From: Dipteris shenzhenensis
Taxonomy: Eukaryota > Polypodiophyta > Polypodiopsida > Gleicheniales
Strand: one strand, 5' to 3'
Length of the DNA: 64,000 nucleotides
Assembly (NCBI GenBank): GCA_047967505.1
Contig: CM106541.1
Part shown: piece by piece, positions 23,021-33,036 of the stretch
Layout: the number at the start of each line of letters is the position of its first letter
Numbering within the stretch: the stretch's first letter is position 1
The notes under the pieces: generated by a model
What the model was told of the DNA's origin: nothing
Seen by the model: the letters and a program-made list of their open reading frames with translations, nothing else
Databases searched by the model: none
Translations under genes and position numbers: made by a program

Positions 23021-25908
23021 AAACACATGATACTTGTAATCATTTTGAATTAATACATCAAATGTCAACTCTTTTTTTTATTGCAAGTAATACATGGAGT
23101 CAATAGCTTTAAATTATCTAAATTGTTCTATTTACAATGTCCTTGCATTGAATTTTGCTTTCTCTCCTTTGCAATATCTGTAATACGACTAAAATATCTC
23201 CAAAATCACGCTATTTTCCTTGGTTTAGAACTAAAATAGCTCCAACATCCAATGCGGTGGTTGCGGATATGGACCTGAGGGGTGCCCTTTAGAGATTGAC
23301 ATGCCATGATGGTTTTCATGCCAATGTGGTGGTCTCTCCATGCCAACATCATTGCTTGAACCAACACATTGGTCAGTGTAGCAAAAGATTGTGTTACACA
23401 ATGATAGATGGTGAAGCTGCACAATGACAAGTGGCAAGGCAAAAGTTTTGTGCTGTAGTCAGGCCAACATAGTTGTGGTCGAACCAGCACACTGGTTAGC
23501 ACAATAAAAGATTGTGTTGCACAGTGACAGATGGCAAAGCTGCACAAGCAAACATGGCAAGGCAAAGGCTGTGTGATGGTAGTTAGCAGAGCAACAGTCT
23601 CTATGCTCATGAATAAATGCATATAGTGCCATGTGTCGAGCTCTGCACTATTGACCATGATAAGATTATGCCTCATTATTATGCCAATGGGCCAATCATG
23701 ATTCCGACAAAACTTTGAGTGAGAGCCTAGGTCCCCGCAAATTCAAAATCTCACGTTGCGTCACGTTGCGGCCCCGAAAATAGTTATGTGATTGTCTACA
23801 CCCAAGCAAACATTGACCTTGTTATGATACATAATTGTAGATAATATTATTATCTCTTACCTTGCCTTGAGCCTACCTTGCCTTGCATGTAATGTGTGTG
23901 TGTGTGTGCGTGCGTGCGTGTGTGTATGCGTGTGTGCGTGCGTGCGTGCGTGCGTGTGTGTGTGTGTGAGTCTTATATTATTCTTTAATATATCAAAAAT
24001 ATACATGTCATGAGACTCTTCTATGTTAGCCTCATGCATGCAAAAGGTTAAATCAATCCTAGTCATCATTGGCTTTAAAATCACTTTAAAGCCAATGATG
24101 ACCTCATATCTTACATGTACAAGCTGATAATTGCATATACAAGGCTTGATCCCTACGATGTCATGTGTAGAATCCACTATGATCATGATCTAGACTAACA
24201 CTTATACATACCTAATATATCAATCAATCTTTTAGTATGGCAAGGGTTTTAGATTCCTCACACATATTATGATATATAATTCTAGATATTATGGTCATGA
24301 TCTAGACTAAGACTAATTGTATATTGTATATTCCTAATATATCAATCAATATTTTAGTATGGAATGAGTCTCAGATTCCTCACACATATTATGATATATA
24401 ATTTTAGATATTATGATCTTTGGCCTTGTCTTGGTTGAGAGAGAGAGAGAGAGAGAGAGAGAACGTTCTATTGTTTCAATAGATAACTAGATTTTTTTTA
24501 AAGTCTATTTACAACATTGCACTTCATGAGATATTAAAATATTTTATATTTCTCCTTCTCTCATAAAAATTACTATAACCTAGAATGTGTGCTCAAGAAG
24601 GGAAATTTATTAAATAATATTTTTCACAAAACTTTAACGTTCACAAGGGGTTTATTCAATCAAACCAAGAAAGAATCCAAGGATGCTAGCATGAAAACAT
24701 CTTAAAACCTTTAGATTAAGTAGGGGTTATTTAACTACCCATTGAATTTTTGAATTCAAGAGAAGGCTTTTATCAAGTGCCCAATGATCCTAATTGTCCA
24801 AGATCAATTGATGTTGGTGGTGGGTTGGGCCCATTAGGCATCATGTCTCCTAAGGATTGAGGAAAAGATGTACATTAATGTTTAACTAGGATGCTATGCC
24901 TAGCTAGGATAGGGTCCAGAAAATCCCAAGGTTTAGAATCTCTTGGATTTAATTGCATTTTTAGCTTGCGTTTGGTTTTTTCAGAAGGCAAAACAAACTC
25001 TAGGTGAGGGACCCATCTAATGTAGAACCGTACATATTAAATGTAATAGGTGTGTTCTTGGGACTTGGACCTGCTATATGTAGGGCATAATTGCATGTCC
25101 ATGAGTAGTACATGTATATTAAGTTGCTAGTTACACCATTCAACCTAGTGTTGGAATAAATTACTTCAATGTTCACAAACTATGAATAATTACCAAATTT
25201 TTATAAGACCTAGCTAATTCCAATTTATGTGAAGTCTTGATGTAGATAATGGGGTATGATCTTAATGTGTCCAAATGTAATTACCCTCCATAAGGAGTAC
25301 TTTTGTCGCTACTTGAGATAAAGAGTTCCAATGTTGTCTAGACACTTCAAGGCTTGTTGAAGTATTAGTTTGTACACTGCCACCTATAGAACATTATTTT
25401 GTGAGTGCACATATCACTAACAAGTAAATTTACATTCAAAATGCAATGTAGTGCAAGCAATATTTGTATCTAACCACCCATACATTAGCTTAATAAAAAT
25501 ATTATGAGCATATATTTTGCTGTAACATGCCATGAAAGTATTGTATTTAAGTGTAATTACTAGTTGATTTTGAAAGAGATTACAAATTTTTTCTTTGAGT
25601 TATTTCAAAGCTCCTAATGCATCCCATGTGAATGTGCCACATTGAGAGCTTGTGACATAAGCATTTAATTCGGCAAAGGTCATGACCATGTACTACATTG
25701 AGCTCTTAAGAGTGAGTACAACATATGTGTTTGTGGAAATGACAAAATTAAGCATGAAGGCTCAATAGGAGAATAGTAATTAGCATTACTCAATAGGAGA
25801 ATAGTAATTAGCGTTACACAAAACTCCAAAATCTAGAGATTATGATTGCTTGTGCACTACCTCACTAGGTCCTTGCTTGGTTTGTATTGTGTTCACATAT
25901 TAGCCCTT
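23021..25908. other. Intergenic sequence with microsatellites
   Basis: No gene recognised. A (GT/GC)n tract is at about 23893-23966 and a (GA)n tract at about 24436-24461. A direct repeat of about 100 bp around GATCTAGACTAA and CAATCAAT(C/A)TTTTAGTATGG occurs near 24190 and 24300. Confidence 0.5.
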
Positions 25909-27205
25909 GAGAACTTATCAAATGGAGGTTTCCATAGACATTCAAAGCTTCAATTATACTAAACTCTTGCACCTTCAAGATTTTGCTCATGAAATAAGAT
26001 TTTGCAAGGTCCAGGTTCTCTCTCACTATAATATGACAAAGCCTTTTTGTGGTCCCTTACTAGTGGTTTTAACTCTTTATACCATTCAGAGATGCACTGG
26101 GAAAAGGGTCACGAGACAAGACAATGGAAAGTCTAGATCTTTCTTTTTTTTGTGGAACTACATGAAGTGTAATGGCAAGTTGCAAGCATACGAAGGCTTT
26201 CCAAAGTAGAGTGAAAGTAGAAACTTGGGTGAAAAATATGGGTGGCCTTTCATGTTAATGTTGGGATTGGACACACAAGATAGCAACGTGAGAGGCCGTC
26301 GGCTCGAGGATTCCAATCTTGTATGTACAAAATGACTTGTTTAAAACCAATGATTTCAAGAATATTCTCCTTGGGCACAAAATTCTAAAGCCTCCACTTG
26401 AAGTGCAATGGCAAGTTGCAAGCATATGAAGGCTTTCTTGTGGCCAAAGTAGAGTGAAAGTAGAAGGGGTGAAAAATCTTGGTGGTCTTTCATGTAAAGT
26501 TGGGGTTGGACACTTGACAGCAACGTGAGAGGCCATTGGTTGGAGGATTCCAATCTTGTATGTACAAAATGCCTTGTGTACAACCAATGATCTCAAGAAT
26601 ATTCTCCTAAGTTGGGCACAAAATTCTAAAACCTCCACTTTATTAAGGGATTGCCATATAGTAGAGTTGGATTCTCCTTTTGGCAAATTTTCCAGTGCAA
26701 TTTTTAATTTTGAACGAGAAGGCTGCTTAGGTGAAAGGTTATGGGAAGCTAAATTTAATCATTATATAGTACCTAAGCTATGTAAGCTTAGCGACCACCC
26801 AAAACCAGAACAATCAACCTCTCCCTTCAAGGGGAGGACAAGCATGGACTCATAGGTCTTTTCTATGTCTAATGTACCAAGTCATAGCACTCACTTCTTT
26901 TTTCCTTAGCATGGATGCACACACACACATACACCCACACACACTCACCACCCATGGCCTACACGTACAGGCAGTAGAAGAGCTCCCAAACGGAATCGAA
27001 TGTAGTCAGCCAACTCAAGTGGGCGAACGTCCGGATTGTGAGGTGCTCACAATTGCTCCTCTAGCACTCACACTTCCACACTCTTCAAAATTGTAAAAGA
27101 TATTTCACCTCCATTTTCGAAACACCTATCTAGGTGGCTACTCCCCAGGCCTTCCACGTAAAGGCATGTGCTTTGACAAGCATAACTTTTCCTTTTCTTG
27201 AGGGA

Positions 27206-27408
27206 TAAACCCTATATATCTAGTGGTTCAAAGCCTACTTGTAAAACCCCTTATCCTTGAATTTTTCATGAACAAAATATATCACTTTTTAATTGAATCT
27301 ATAAATTAAAAAAAAAAAACTTTTTCAACCCTTGAGTTTTGAAGTGATATATTAATGAGTGACCTCGATCTTTTCTCTCTCATTCAGTAGTGAAGCAAGA
27401 GAGCTTCC
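27206..27408 (+). promoter_or_regulatory. Putative UGT promoter region, TATA at about 27212
   Basis: AACCCTATATATC at 27208-27220 lies about 190 bp before the ATG and is kept in the duplicated copy (near 50560-50575). A TATA function is likely but unproven. Confidence 0.35.
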
Positions 27409-29042
27409 ATGGCTGTTCGTCACGAGCCACAAGCTTCCCAGCCTCACGCCCTCCTCTTCCCCCTCCCCTCCGCCCAAGGACATATCAATCCCATGCTCCA
27501 GCTCGCTCAACAGCTCGCCTCCGGTGGCATCCACATCACCCTCGTCACCGCCCAATACCAGCTCCATCACTTCCTCTGCCTCTCCACCTCCCACCCCCCT
27601 CCTTCCGTTATCTCTGGTCACTATCACCACTTCAACCTCCCCCTCAATATCCGTCTCTTCGGCATCTCCGATGGCCTCCCTCCCAATTGCAACCGAGGCA
27701 ATAGCGGCCCTTATAATTACCGCGTAGCTTCCGCTAACCAGATGGAAGAATCCATGGAGGCCCTTCTCAAGAACCTGCTCCTTGAAACCCCCCCCGTCAC
27801 TTGCATTATCGATGATGGCTTTGTTGGGTGGACGCGAGGCCTAGCCCAGAGACTCAGCATCCCCCGCATCGTCCTCTGGCCGCAGTTGGCTCTCGTCTTG
27901 TCCATTTATTCTCATACCCACCGTATCGTCTCATATGGTTACGATCCATGGCCATCCGAAGGTCCTGGTATTGACTTCGACCATCTTAGTTTACAGAACG
28001 ACTAAGTTGAGAATGTTTCTCAAAAGCCGAAACAGACTTACCCTGTTCACTTCTTTTAAAGTTAATCATTGTCTTCCCTTCTTGTGCAGTTAATCATTTT
28101 GGACCTAAATCAACCATCGATATTCTCGTCGACAACATTCCGGGTGTACCCCCACTGCACCCTTATGACCTTCCTTTTGAACTCCCGAGCAAAACAAGTG
28201 TATCCTGGGCCCGTAAGCTCCTGGATGAGCTAAGATGCGTAGTCGACGAGGACGCGTACGTCGTAGTTAACTCCTTCGAGGAGCTAGAGCCTCAAGTTTA
28301 CAAGGCCTTCCCTAATTTCCATCCGGTGGGTCCTCTGATAGCTTCAACTGTCCTCCGTAATAGCAATCTGGACAACACGAGAATGCAAGCAAGCTTCTGG
28401 GATCAAGACGATTGCAATGACTGGCTAGATTCGCAACCAGCCTCATCAGTTCTGTACGTTTCCTTCGGTAGTGCCACCAAGCTACCAATCGCTCAATTCC
28501 ACGAGCTGGCTTTTGGGCTGAAAGCGAGTGGACACCGGTTCCTGTGGGCGATACGAGAGGACTCCATAACCGAGCCGATGACCAATGTAACAGAAGCGTT
28601 GCCGGAAAGGTTCATAGACGAAATCGAAGGCCAGGGCAAGGTCATCCACTGGGTGGAGCAAAGCACAGTGCTGAGGCACAGGGCGGTGGGTGGGTTCTTC
28701 TCGCACTGTGGATGGAATTCGATGCTAGAGACAATAAGTGCAGGGGTGCCGGTGTTGGGGTGGCCACAGCTAGCGGACCAGGTGACGAACTGCTGGCTGG
28801 CGGCGAACGAATGGAAAATTGGGTTGGAGTTGGACAGGGATGGGGAGAACAGGACGGGGAAGGAGGAGGTGGAGAGGGGTGTGAGGAGGTTGATGGAGGG
28901 GGAAGAAGCAGAGGCCAGACGGAGGAGAGTGACTGCACTCGCTGATACTGCTAATAGAGCTGTTGATGAGGGGGGCTCTTCAGAAAAGAACCTACAAGCT
29001 TTAGTACAACACATATATCTCCTCTCAGGACTATTTAGGTAG
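27409..29042 (+). CDS. UDP-glycosyltransferase (family 1, PSPG box), two exons
   Basis: Transfers a sugar from a UDP-sugar to a small acceptor such as a flavonoid, hormone or other specialised metabolite in the cytosol. Exon 1 starts at ATG 27409 and has the catalytic His in AQGHINPML (His25) and the VTCIIDDGFVGW block. A short intron (donor at about 27968 or 27993, acceptor TTGTGCAG at 28089) separates it from exon 2 (28090-29042). Both donors give phase 1, so the exact junction is open. Exon 2 holds the 44-residue PSPG motif at 28650-28781, from W in IHWVEQST to LADQ, with the terminal Gln usual for UDP-glucose users. Total about 500 residues, normal for the family. The acceptor cannot be told from the sequence. 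Confidence 0.88.
28650..28781 (+). other. PSPG sugar-donor-binding motif of the UGT
   Basis: Contains HWVEQSTVL, FFSHCGWNS and GVPVLGWPQLADQ in the normal order and spacing of plant family-1 glycosyltransferases. Confidence 0.9.
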
Positions 29043-29295
29043 ACTTTCTAACCTTCCTTACGTGTATTGTGTTGTTTTCTTCTCACTATATAATCAACAT
29101 CAAAATCAATCTGAAAATAAGGTTTGGAAATTTTTTTAAAGAGAAAAAACAAGGTGAATTTCATTCAATGGGCCTGCCCTAAGTTTATGTTAAATTTGGA
29201 TTGAAGTGCACTTATAAATAATTGAATGGTCACTCCAGTAGGCAAAGTTTATTCCATACCAATTGTCTTGAGATTGTGCATTAGTCCAAATGTGT

Positions 29296-29618
29296 TCAAA
29301 TGTGTTCTAAAGTGGATCCATATGTTGTTGTTGGAACGTTGATCTGTTGTTTCATTTGATGTTGTTCCATGAAATCATTTAGAGTGGATAGTTCTTTTGT
29401 TTTATTTTGATAGTCAATGTTGAAATCACTTAAAATATATGTTGTTGTCTTTTTATTTATATTTTGGAGAAGTTTTGCTATGTTATTTAATAAGTTTTCT
29501 GTTTTTGCATCTGGTTTTTGGTAAATGTTAATGATTGCTACTTGCTTGTGTGATGATGTCTCGAAAGTGGTTAGTAATGCTTCTGTCATGTTTTCATTAA
29601 TGTACAATTCTTGTATTA
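29296..29618 (-). pseudogene. Endonuclease/exonuclease/phosphatase-like ORF of a retroelement, cut by element B
   Basis: The minus-strand frame has INIYQKP, ILSDFNIDYQNK and PTTTYGSTLEHI. These match the YxP, GDFN and PTxxxxxxxDHI blocks of the endonuclease domain in non-LTR retroelements (CR1-like) or Helentron-type elements. The G of GDFN is S and the final DH is EH, so it is probably inactive. The frame is still open where it meets the left TSD of element B. Joining the flanks across one ATTA keeps it open for about 12 further codons (to about 44870). Confidence 0.5.
29615..29618. repeat. Target-site duplication ATTA, left of element B
   Basis: ATTA directly precedes the left TIR at 29619. 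The same bases follow the right TIR, at 44835-44838. Confidence 0.75.
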
Positions 29619-29648
29619 AACACTATATTAGAGAATTTGGGAAAATCC
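29619..29648 (+). repeat. Left TIR of element B (30 bp)
   Basis: Begins AACACTATATTAGAG and ends GGGAAAATCC. It matches the reverse complement of 44805-44834 at 29 of 30 positions; position 6 differs. Confidence 0.85.
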
Positions 29649-29968
29649 CAATTCCCACGAAATAAAATATAGTCACTTCAAAAGTAAATTTTGATATTTT
29701 TTATTGAAACATTAGCTCCATTGAGGACCCAAGTTTCAGTTATGTTGGGGGAGACTAGACCATGCACAATACTTTCCCAATTCCTAGAGCCCAAGCAACA
29801 AGCTTCCGTATGTTGCTATGGCAAAAGGCCTTAATAGATGTGAACATGGTCCCATGGCCAAAACATTTGTTGATTTGCTAGTGAAAGAAAGATGTTTGTT
29901 GTTTCATATACATCAAAACCACAAACAAAAGCCAATTTATAGATGTTGCATTAGGAAGATTCATTGGA

Positions 29969-30172
29969 GTAAATTAAATTGCAGTATTGATATATGCAAT
30001 AGGATTGTTATAGAGCTTTGACATCCATCATATAAATGTGTGTTCAAAAACAAAATTAAACTTGCAACAACTGTCAGTTTATATGTTGATAAATTGCACT
30101 ATTGACATATGCAATAGGATTATGGTAGAGCTTTGACATCCATCATATAAATGTGGTGTTCAAAAACACCGT
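29969..30172. repeat. Left subterminal repeat and palindrome of element B
   Basis: A roughly 75-bp direct repeat (GATATATGCAATAGGATT...CATCCATCATATAAATGTG) occurs from about 29975 and about 30100. The second copy ends in the palindrome GGTGTTCAAAAACACC at 30155-30170. Its reverse complement occurs at 44450-44465 inside the other end. Confidence 0.75.
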
Positions 30173-30362
30173 TCCATCACAATAGGGCTCATGAAACTCT
30201 CCATCACAATAGAGCTCATGAAACTCAGAGACATGGTCTTGATAAAAACCTTTTTTTTAATTTCTTTCTCGTGCTAAATATAATCAAAGCCATTGACACA
30301 TAGCCAAATTTGCAACTAAATTTTGCATCACATCGTTTAACATAATCATTAACAATTCCATA

Positions 30363-30920
30363 CTAGTATTCATACTCACAAAGTAGCTCATCTCCGAAGG
30401 AGATATCCTTTATGGTTTGCACAGTAATGTAGCCATGGGCACTCAAATCTCCTTGTGACTTTTGAGCCCAAGGTGGTAGCTTAGGGATGTATACAAATAT
30501 AACATTTGTTCTTTCTTTATAATACATTGAGCTATTTATATATCCAGCAATGTTTCCATACAATACATCTCCCACAATACATTTCACATCTGTCAATGGC
30601 TCAATGAATGGATCTTCAAACATTCCATAAGTCTTCATCCTTGGGAAAAACTTGAGGAGAGATCTCCAAGTATCATAATCATACTTTGGACCATTATATA
30701 CCATCAAATCTTGTTTCTTCTTGATGCTCGTATGTACAAAAAGACCATATCCTCCCCCAGGTATTGTTGATTTCTTTACTTCATAATGGATGCCATTCAT
30801 TTCAAACACGTGCTCAATGGGTATGGGCAATTCATGTTTCCATAAACCATTGGATGCAGGATCAAAATTTGTAATAAGATAGCTCTTCAACTTTTTAGGA
30901 CAATCTGCAACACCTATCAT
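30363..30920 (-). CDS. SET-domain protein (lysine methyltransferase-like) carried by element B
   Basis: A 185-residue frame that is essentially a SET domain. It has GGYGLFVHTSIKKKQDL at the start (AdoMet-site region), GNIAGYINSS with TNVIF where RxxNHxCxPN usually stands, and YITVQTIKDISFGDELLCEY at the end. SET proteins methylate lysines on histones or other proteins. The NHS motif is replaced by NSS, so activity is uncertain. It may be a final exon: a splice-acceptor-like TGTTGCAG lies at 30905-30912, just inside the ATG at 30920. It follows the FCP1-like ORF on the same strand, 250 bp downstream of it, so both could belong to one transcript. Element A has no counterpart. Confidence 0.7.
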   Translation of the reverse strand: MIGVADCPKKLKSYLITNFDPASNGLWKHELPIPIEHVFEMNGIHYEVKKSTIPGGGYGLFVHTSIKKKQDLMVYNGPKYDYDTWRSLLKFFPRMKTYGMFEDPFIEPLTDVKCIVGDVLYGNIAGYINSSMYYKERTNVIFVYIPKLPPWAQKSQGDLSAHGYITVQTIKDISFGDELLCEYEY

Positions 30921-31167
30921 ATGTTTAAAATCAAAGAATCATTCTTTTAGTGGAGGAATACAAACTCACATCACAAAGCACAAAGCATTTTTGCCACAAG
31001 GTACTAACTCAATGTCTATTAATTCTTTCACAAAACAAATTGAAACATAATGTTTTGCAAATCGAATCTAACCAAATAGTGTCCAAATATAAATCAAAAT
31101 GTAGGTACAAATGTTTTAGCTGAGCATTTGTGTCTGTAACTCTAATTAACAAGATCACCCAGATTCA

Positions 31168-32456
31168 CTAAGGGTTATCTATGCAATAAAATTGAATCAA
31201 GTTGGCTAAGAATGCCCTTGCAGCATCAGCAGTGATTCCTCTTTCCTTGCATCCAAGAACCATAGCAAAGCGTTTTGCCTCACTATCTTTCAACGGCCCC
31301 ATTTTGGCAATTTTTCCTAGCATGCATTCTTCCTCTTCATTCAATGTAACATGTTGAGCATGCACCATACTTCTTGTAGTAGGACAAGTCCCTCTCACTC
31401 TAGTTTTGGTTATAGGTGAAGCAATACCTTTCTCTGTGTCTTTTTTTGAACTACGAGTAGACATATGAGATTCGACATTCATCCTTTCGAGCACTTCTTT
31501 GTTTTTTTCTTTGAATTCAAGGATCACTGGTTGAAAATAATAGAACATATCATGCCCTTCGATAATCGGAGCTTGACCAAATCTGTTAGAAGAGATGGCA
31601 CTGCGCACATCTACTGCATCATCTAGCATCTGTAGGTACGGCAATAACTCATGAAGCAAAATAGAATCACCACAATCTATATCAAATTTTGTAGGGAAAA
31701 TGCAATTTTCTGCTGGATTAACACAACCCGTGTAAGGCGAAACGTCAATGAACACTGTTCTTGCTGGTTTGCATTCCTCTTTGAAACAACACCACACTCT
31801 CATTAATGGTTTAAACTCCGCTTCCACATTCATCCTATCTGGTCGAATGATTCTACTCTTTGTATGCTTGTGGCATGCCATCGCACCCCAAACCATGAAG
31901 AAATGTAACTTTCTATTAACATGATGCTCCAAAGTGTCCAGCATGTGTTGCACCATGCCCTTTTCTCCTCCAGTGGACCAAATGCCAACATGGCAGTGAT
32001 CGAGCAACCATTGTAGAAACTCTAAACACCCAGGACGGAGAACAAGCCAATGCTTCCCATTGTGCAAGCTCACATGTTTGTTTGACTTTGAAAAACAACG
32101 CTCGAGCAATAACCCTTTCAAATCTATTACCACTGCTAGTCTTATTTTTGTTATCACCTCTTTTGACATTATTTCTGAGGGTGACATTATGTCTTCTCCT
32201 TTATCTTCTAAGATTTCTTCTTGTACCTTGGCTTCATACAATGACATTGCATCTTCTCCTTTACCTTCTAAGCTTGCATCCACATTTGTCAATGGAACAT
32301 TAACTCCAGACATTGCATCCTCAACATTTTCAATCAACCATGTTGAGCTTGGAACTTGCATGCTAATGTTCAAATTAGGCACATAATGAATCATTGGATC
32401 AGGTGTCACATATACAGGCAATGCTTCTAGCGATGTGAAATTGAGATGGCCAAGAT
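31168..32456 (-). CDS. FCP1/HAD-like phosphatase domain protein carried by element B
   Basis: Resembles plant FCP1-homology (NIF, HAD superfamily) proteins of the DLNGLL type. Blocks are AVVIDLKGLLLERCF, LRPGCLEFLQWLLDHCHVG, IWSTGGEKGMVQ, TVFIDVSPYTGCVNPAENC and a C-terminal SSNRFGQAPI. FCP1-type enzymes dephosphorylate Ser, for example in the RNA polymerase II tail. The second Asp of the usual DxD nucleophile motif is Lys here (DLK), which would impair catalysis, so a binding role is possible. The exon appears to start after TTTATCAACAG at about 32457, with the first codon split, so an upstream exon is expected. The C-terminal half is charged. It lies between the methyltransferase-like and SET ORFs, same strand. 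Confidence 0.65.
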
Positions 32457-33036
32457 CTGTTGATAAACAAGGAAATCAAATTCATAAGTAGAAACAAACT
32501 GAAGATTGAGTTGGAAAACCAAATTGTCAAACTTTAGGTTGTGTGCTCTCAATGAAATTTGTTTGAGTGAAAGCAATCATGTTTTTCTTTTTCAAAACAA
32601 AATTGGATTACTAAAAAAAAGAAAGCATATGCATAGTATACCCCTAAAGTTATTGAATCTATACCCTTTCAAGTTATTTTAATCCCCAAAACTACATATC
32701 CTTACAATGCCAAAAACCTTTGCATAATAGATAGAGTGGAGTCCAACATTGTCTAGCATTGCCCAAGTGTTCCCACTAAGAAAAGATTCGGCCAAGCGGC
32801 CAAAACATAATTGAGCATTCATATGAAGTGAATAAGGATAGAAACAACAATTTATACTAATTCATTCATCACGAAACATATTCAAGAATACATATGTTCA
32901 TGTTTGAATTATGGCAATGAGATAGAAGAAATTTCCAAGTAATATTAAAAGATCCTTGGAACAAAATTAATACATCATATGGAGAATATAGCAAGATAAC
33001 ATATGGAAAACATGAACACCATATAAAAGGACAATT

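Larger units (their letters stand above)
25909..29127. repeat. Segmental duplication, copy 1
   Basis: From GAGAACTTAT at 25909 to about 29127 this segment matches 49236-52514 in direct orientation. It includes a partial internal tandem repeat (about 26170-26390 and 26410-26610), the 5' flank and the UGT gene. The offset is about 23.3 kb. The two copies look very similar across the coding part. Confidence 0.85.

Noticed and set aside
26255-26686. 143-codon minus-strand frame in the duplicated segment
   Set aside because: It spans an internal tandem repeat, has no recognisable domain, and its counterpart in copy 2 is broken differently.
28493-29014. Minus-strand frame of 173 codons opposite UGT exon 2
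   Set aside because: Shadow of the real plus-strand coding exon, which carries the PSPG motif.
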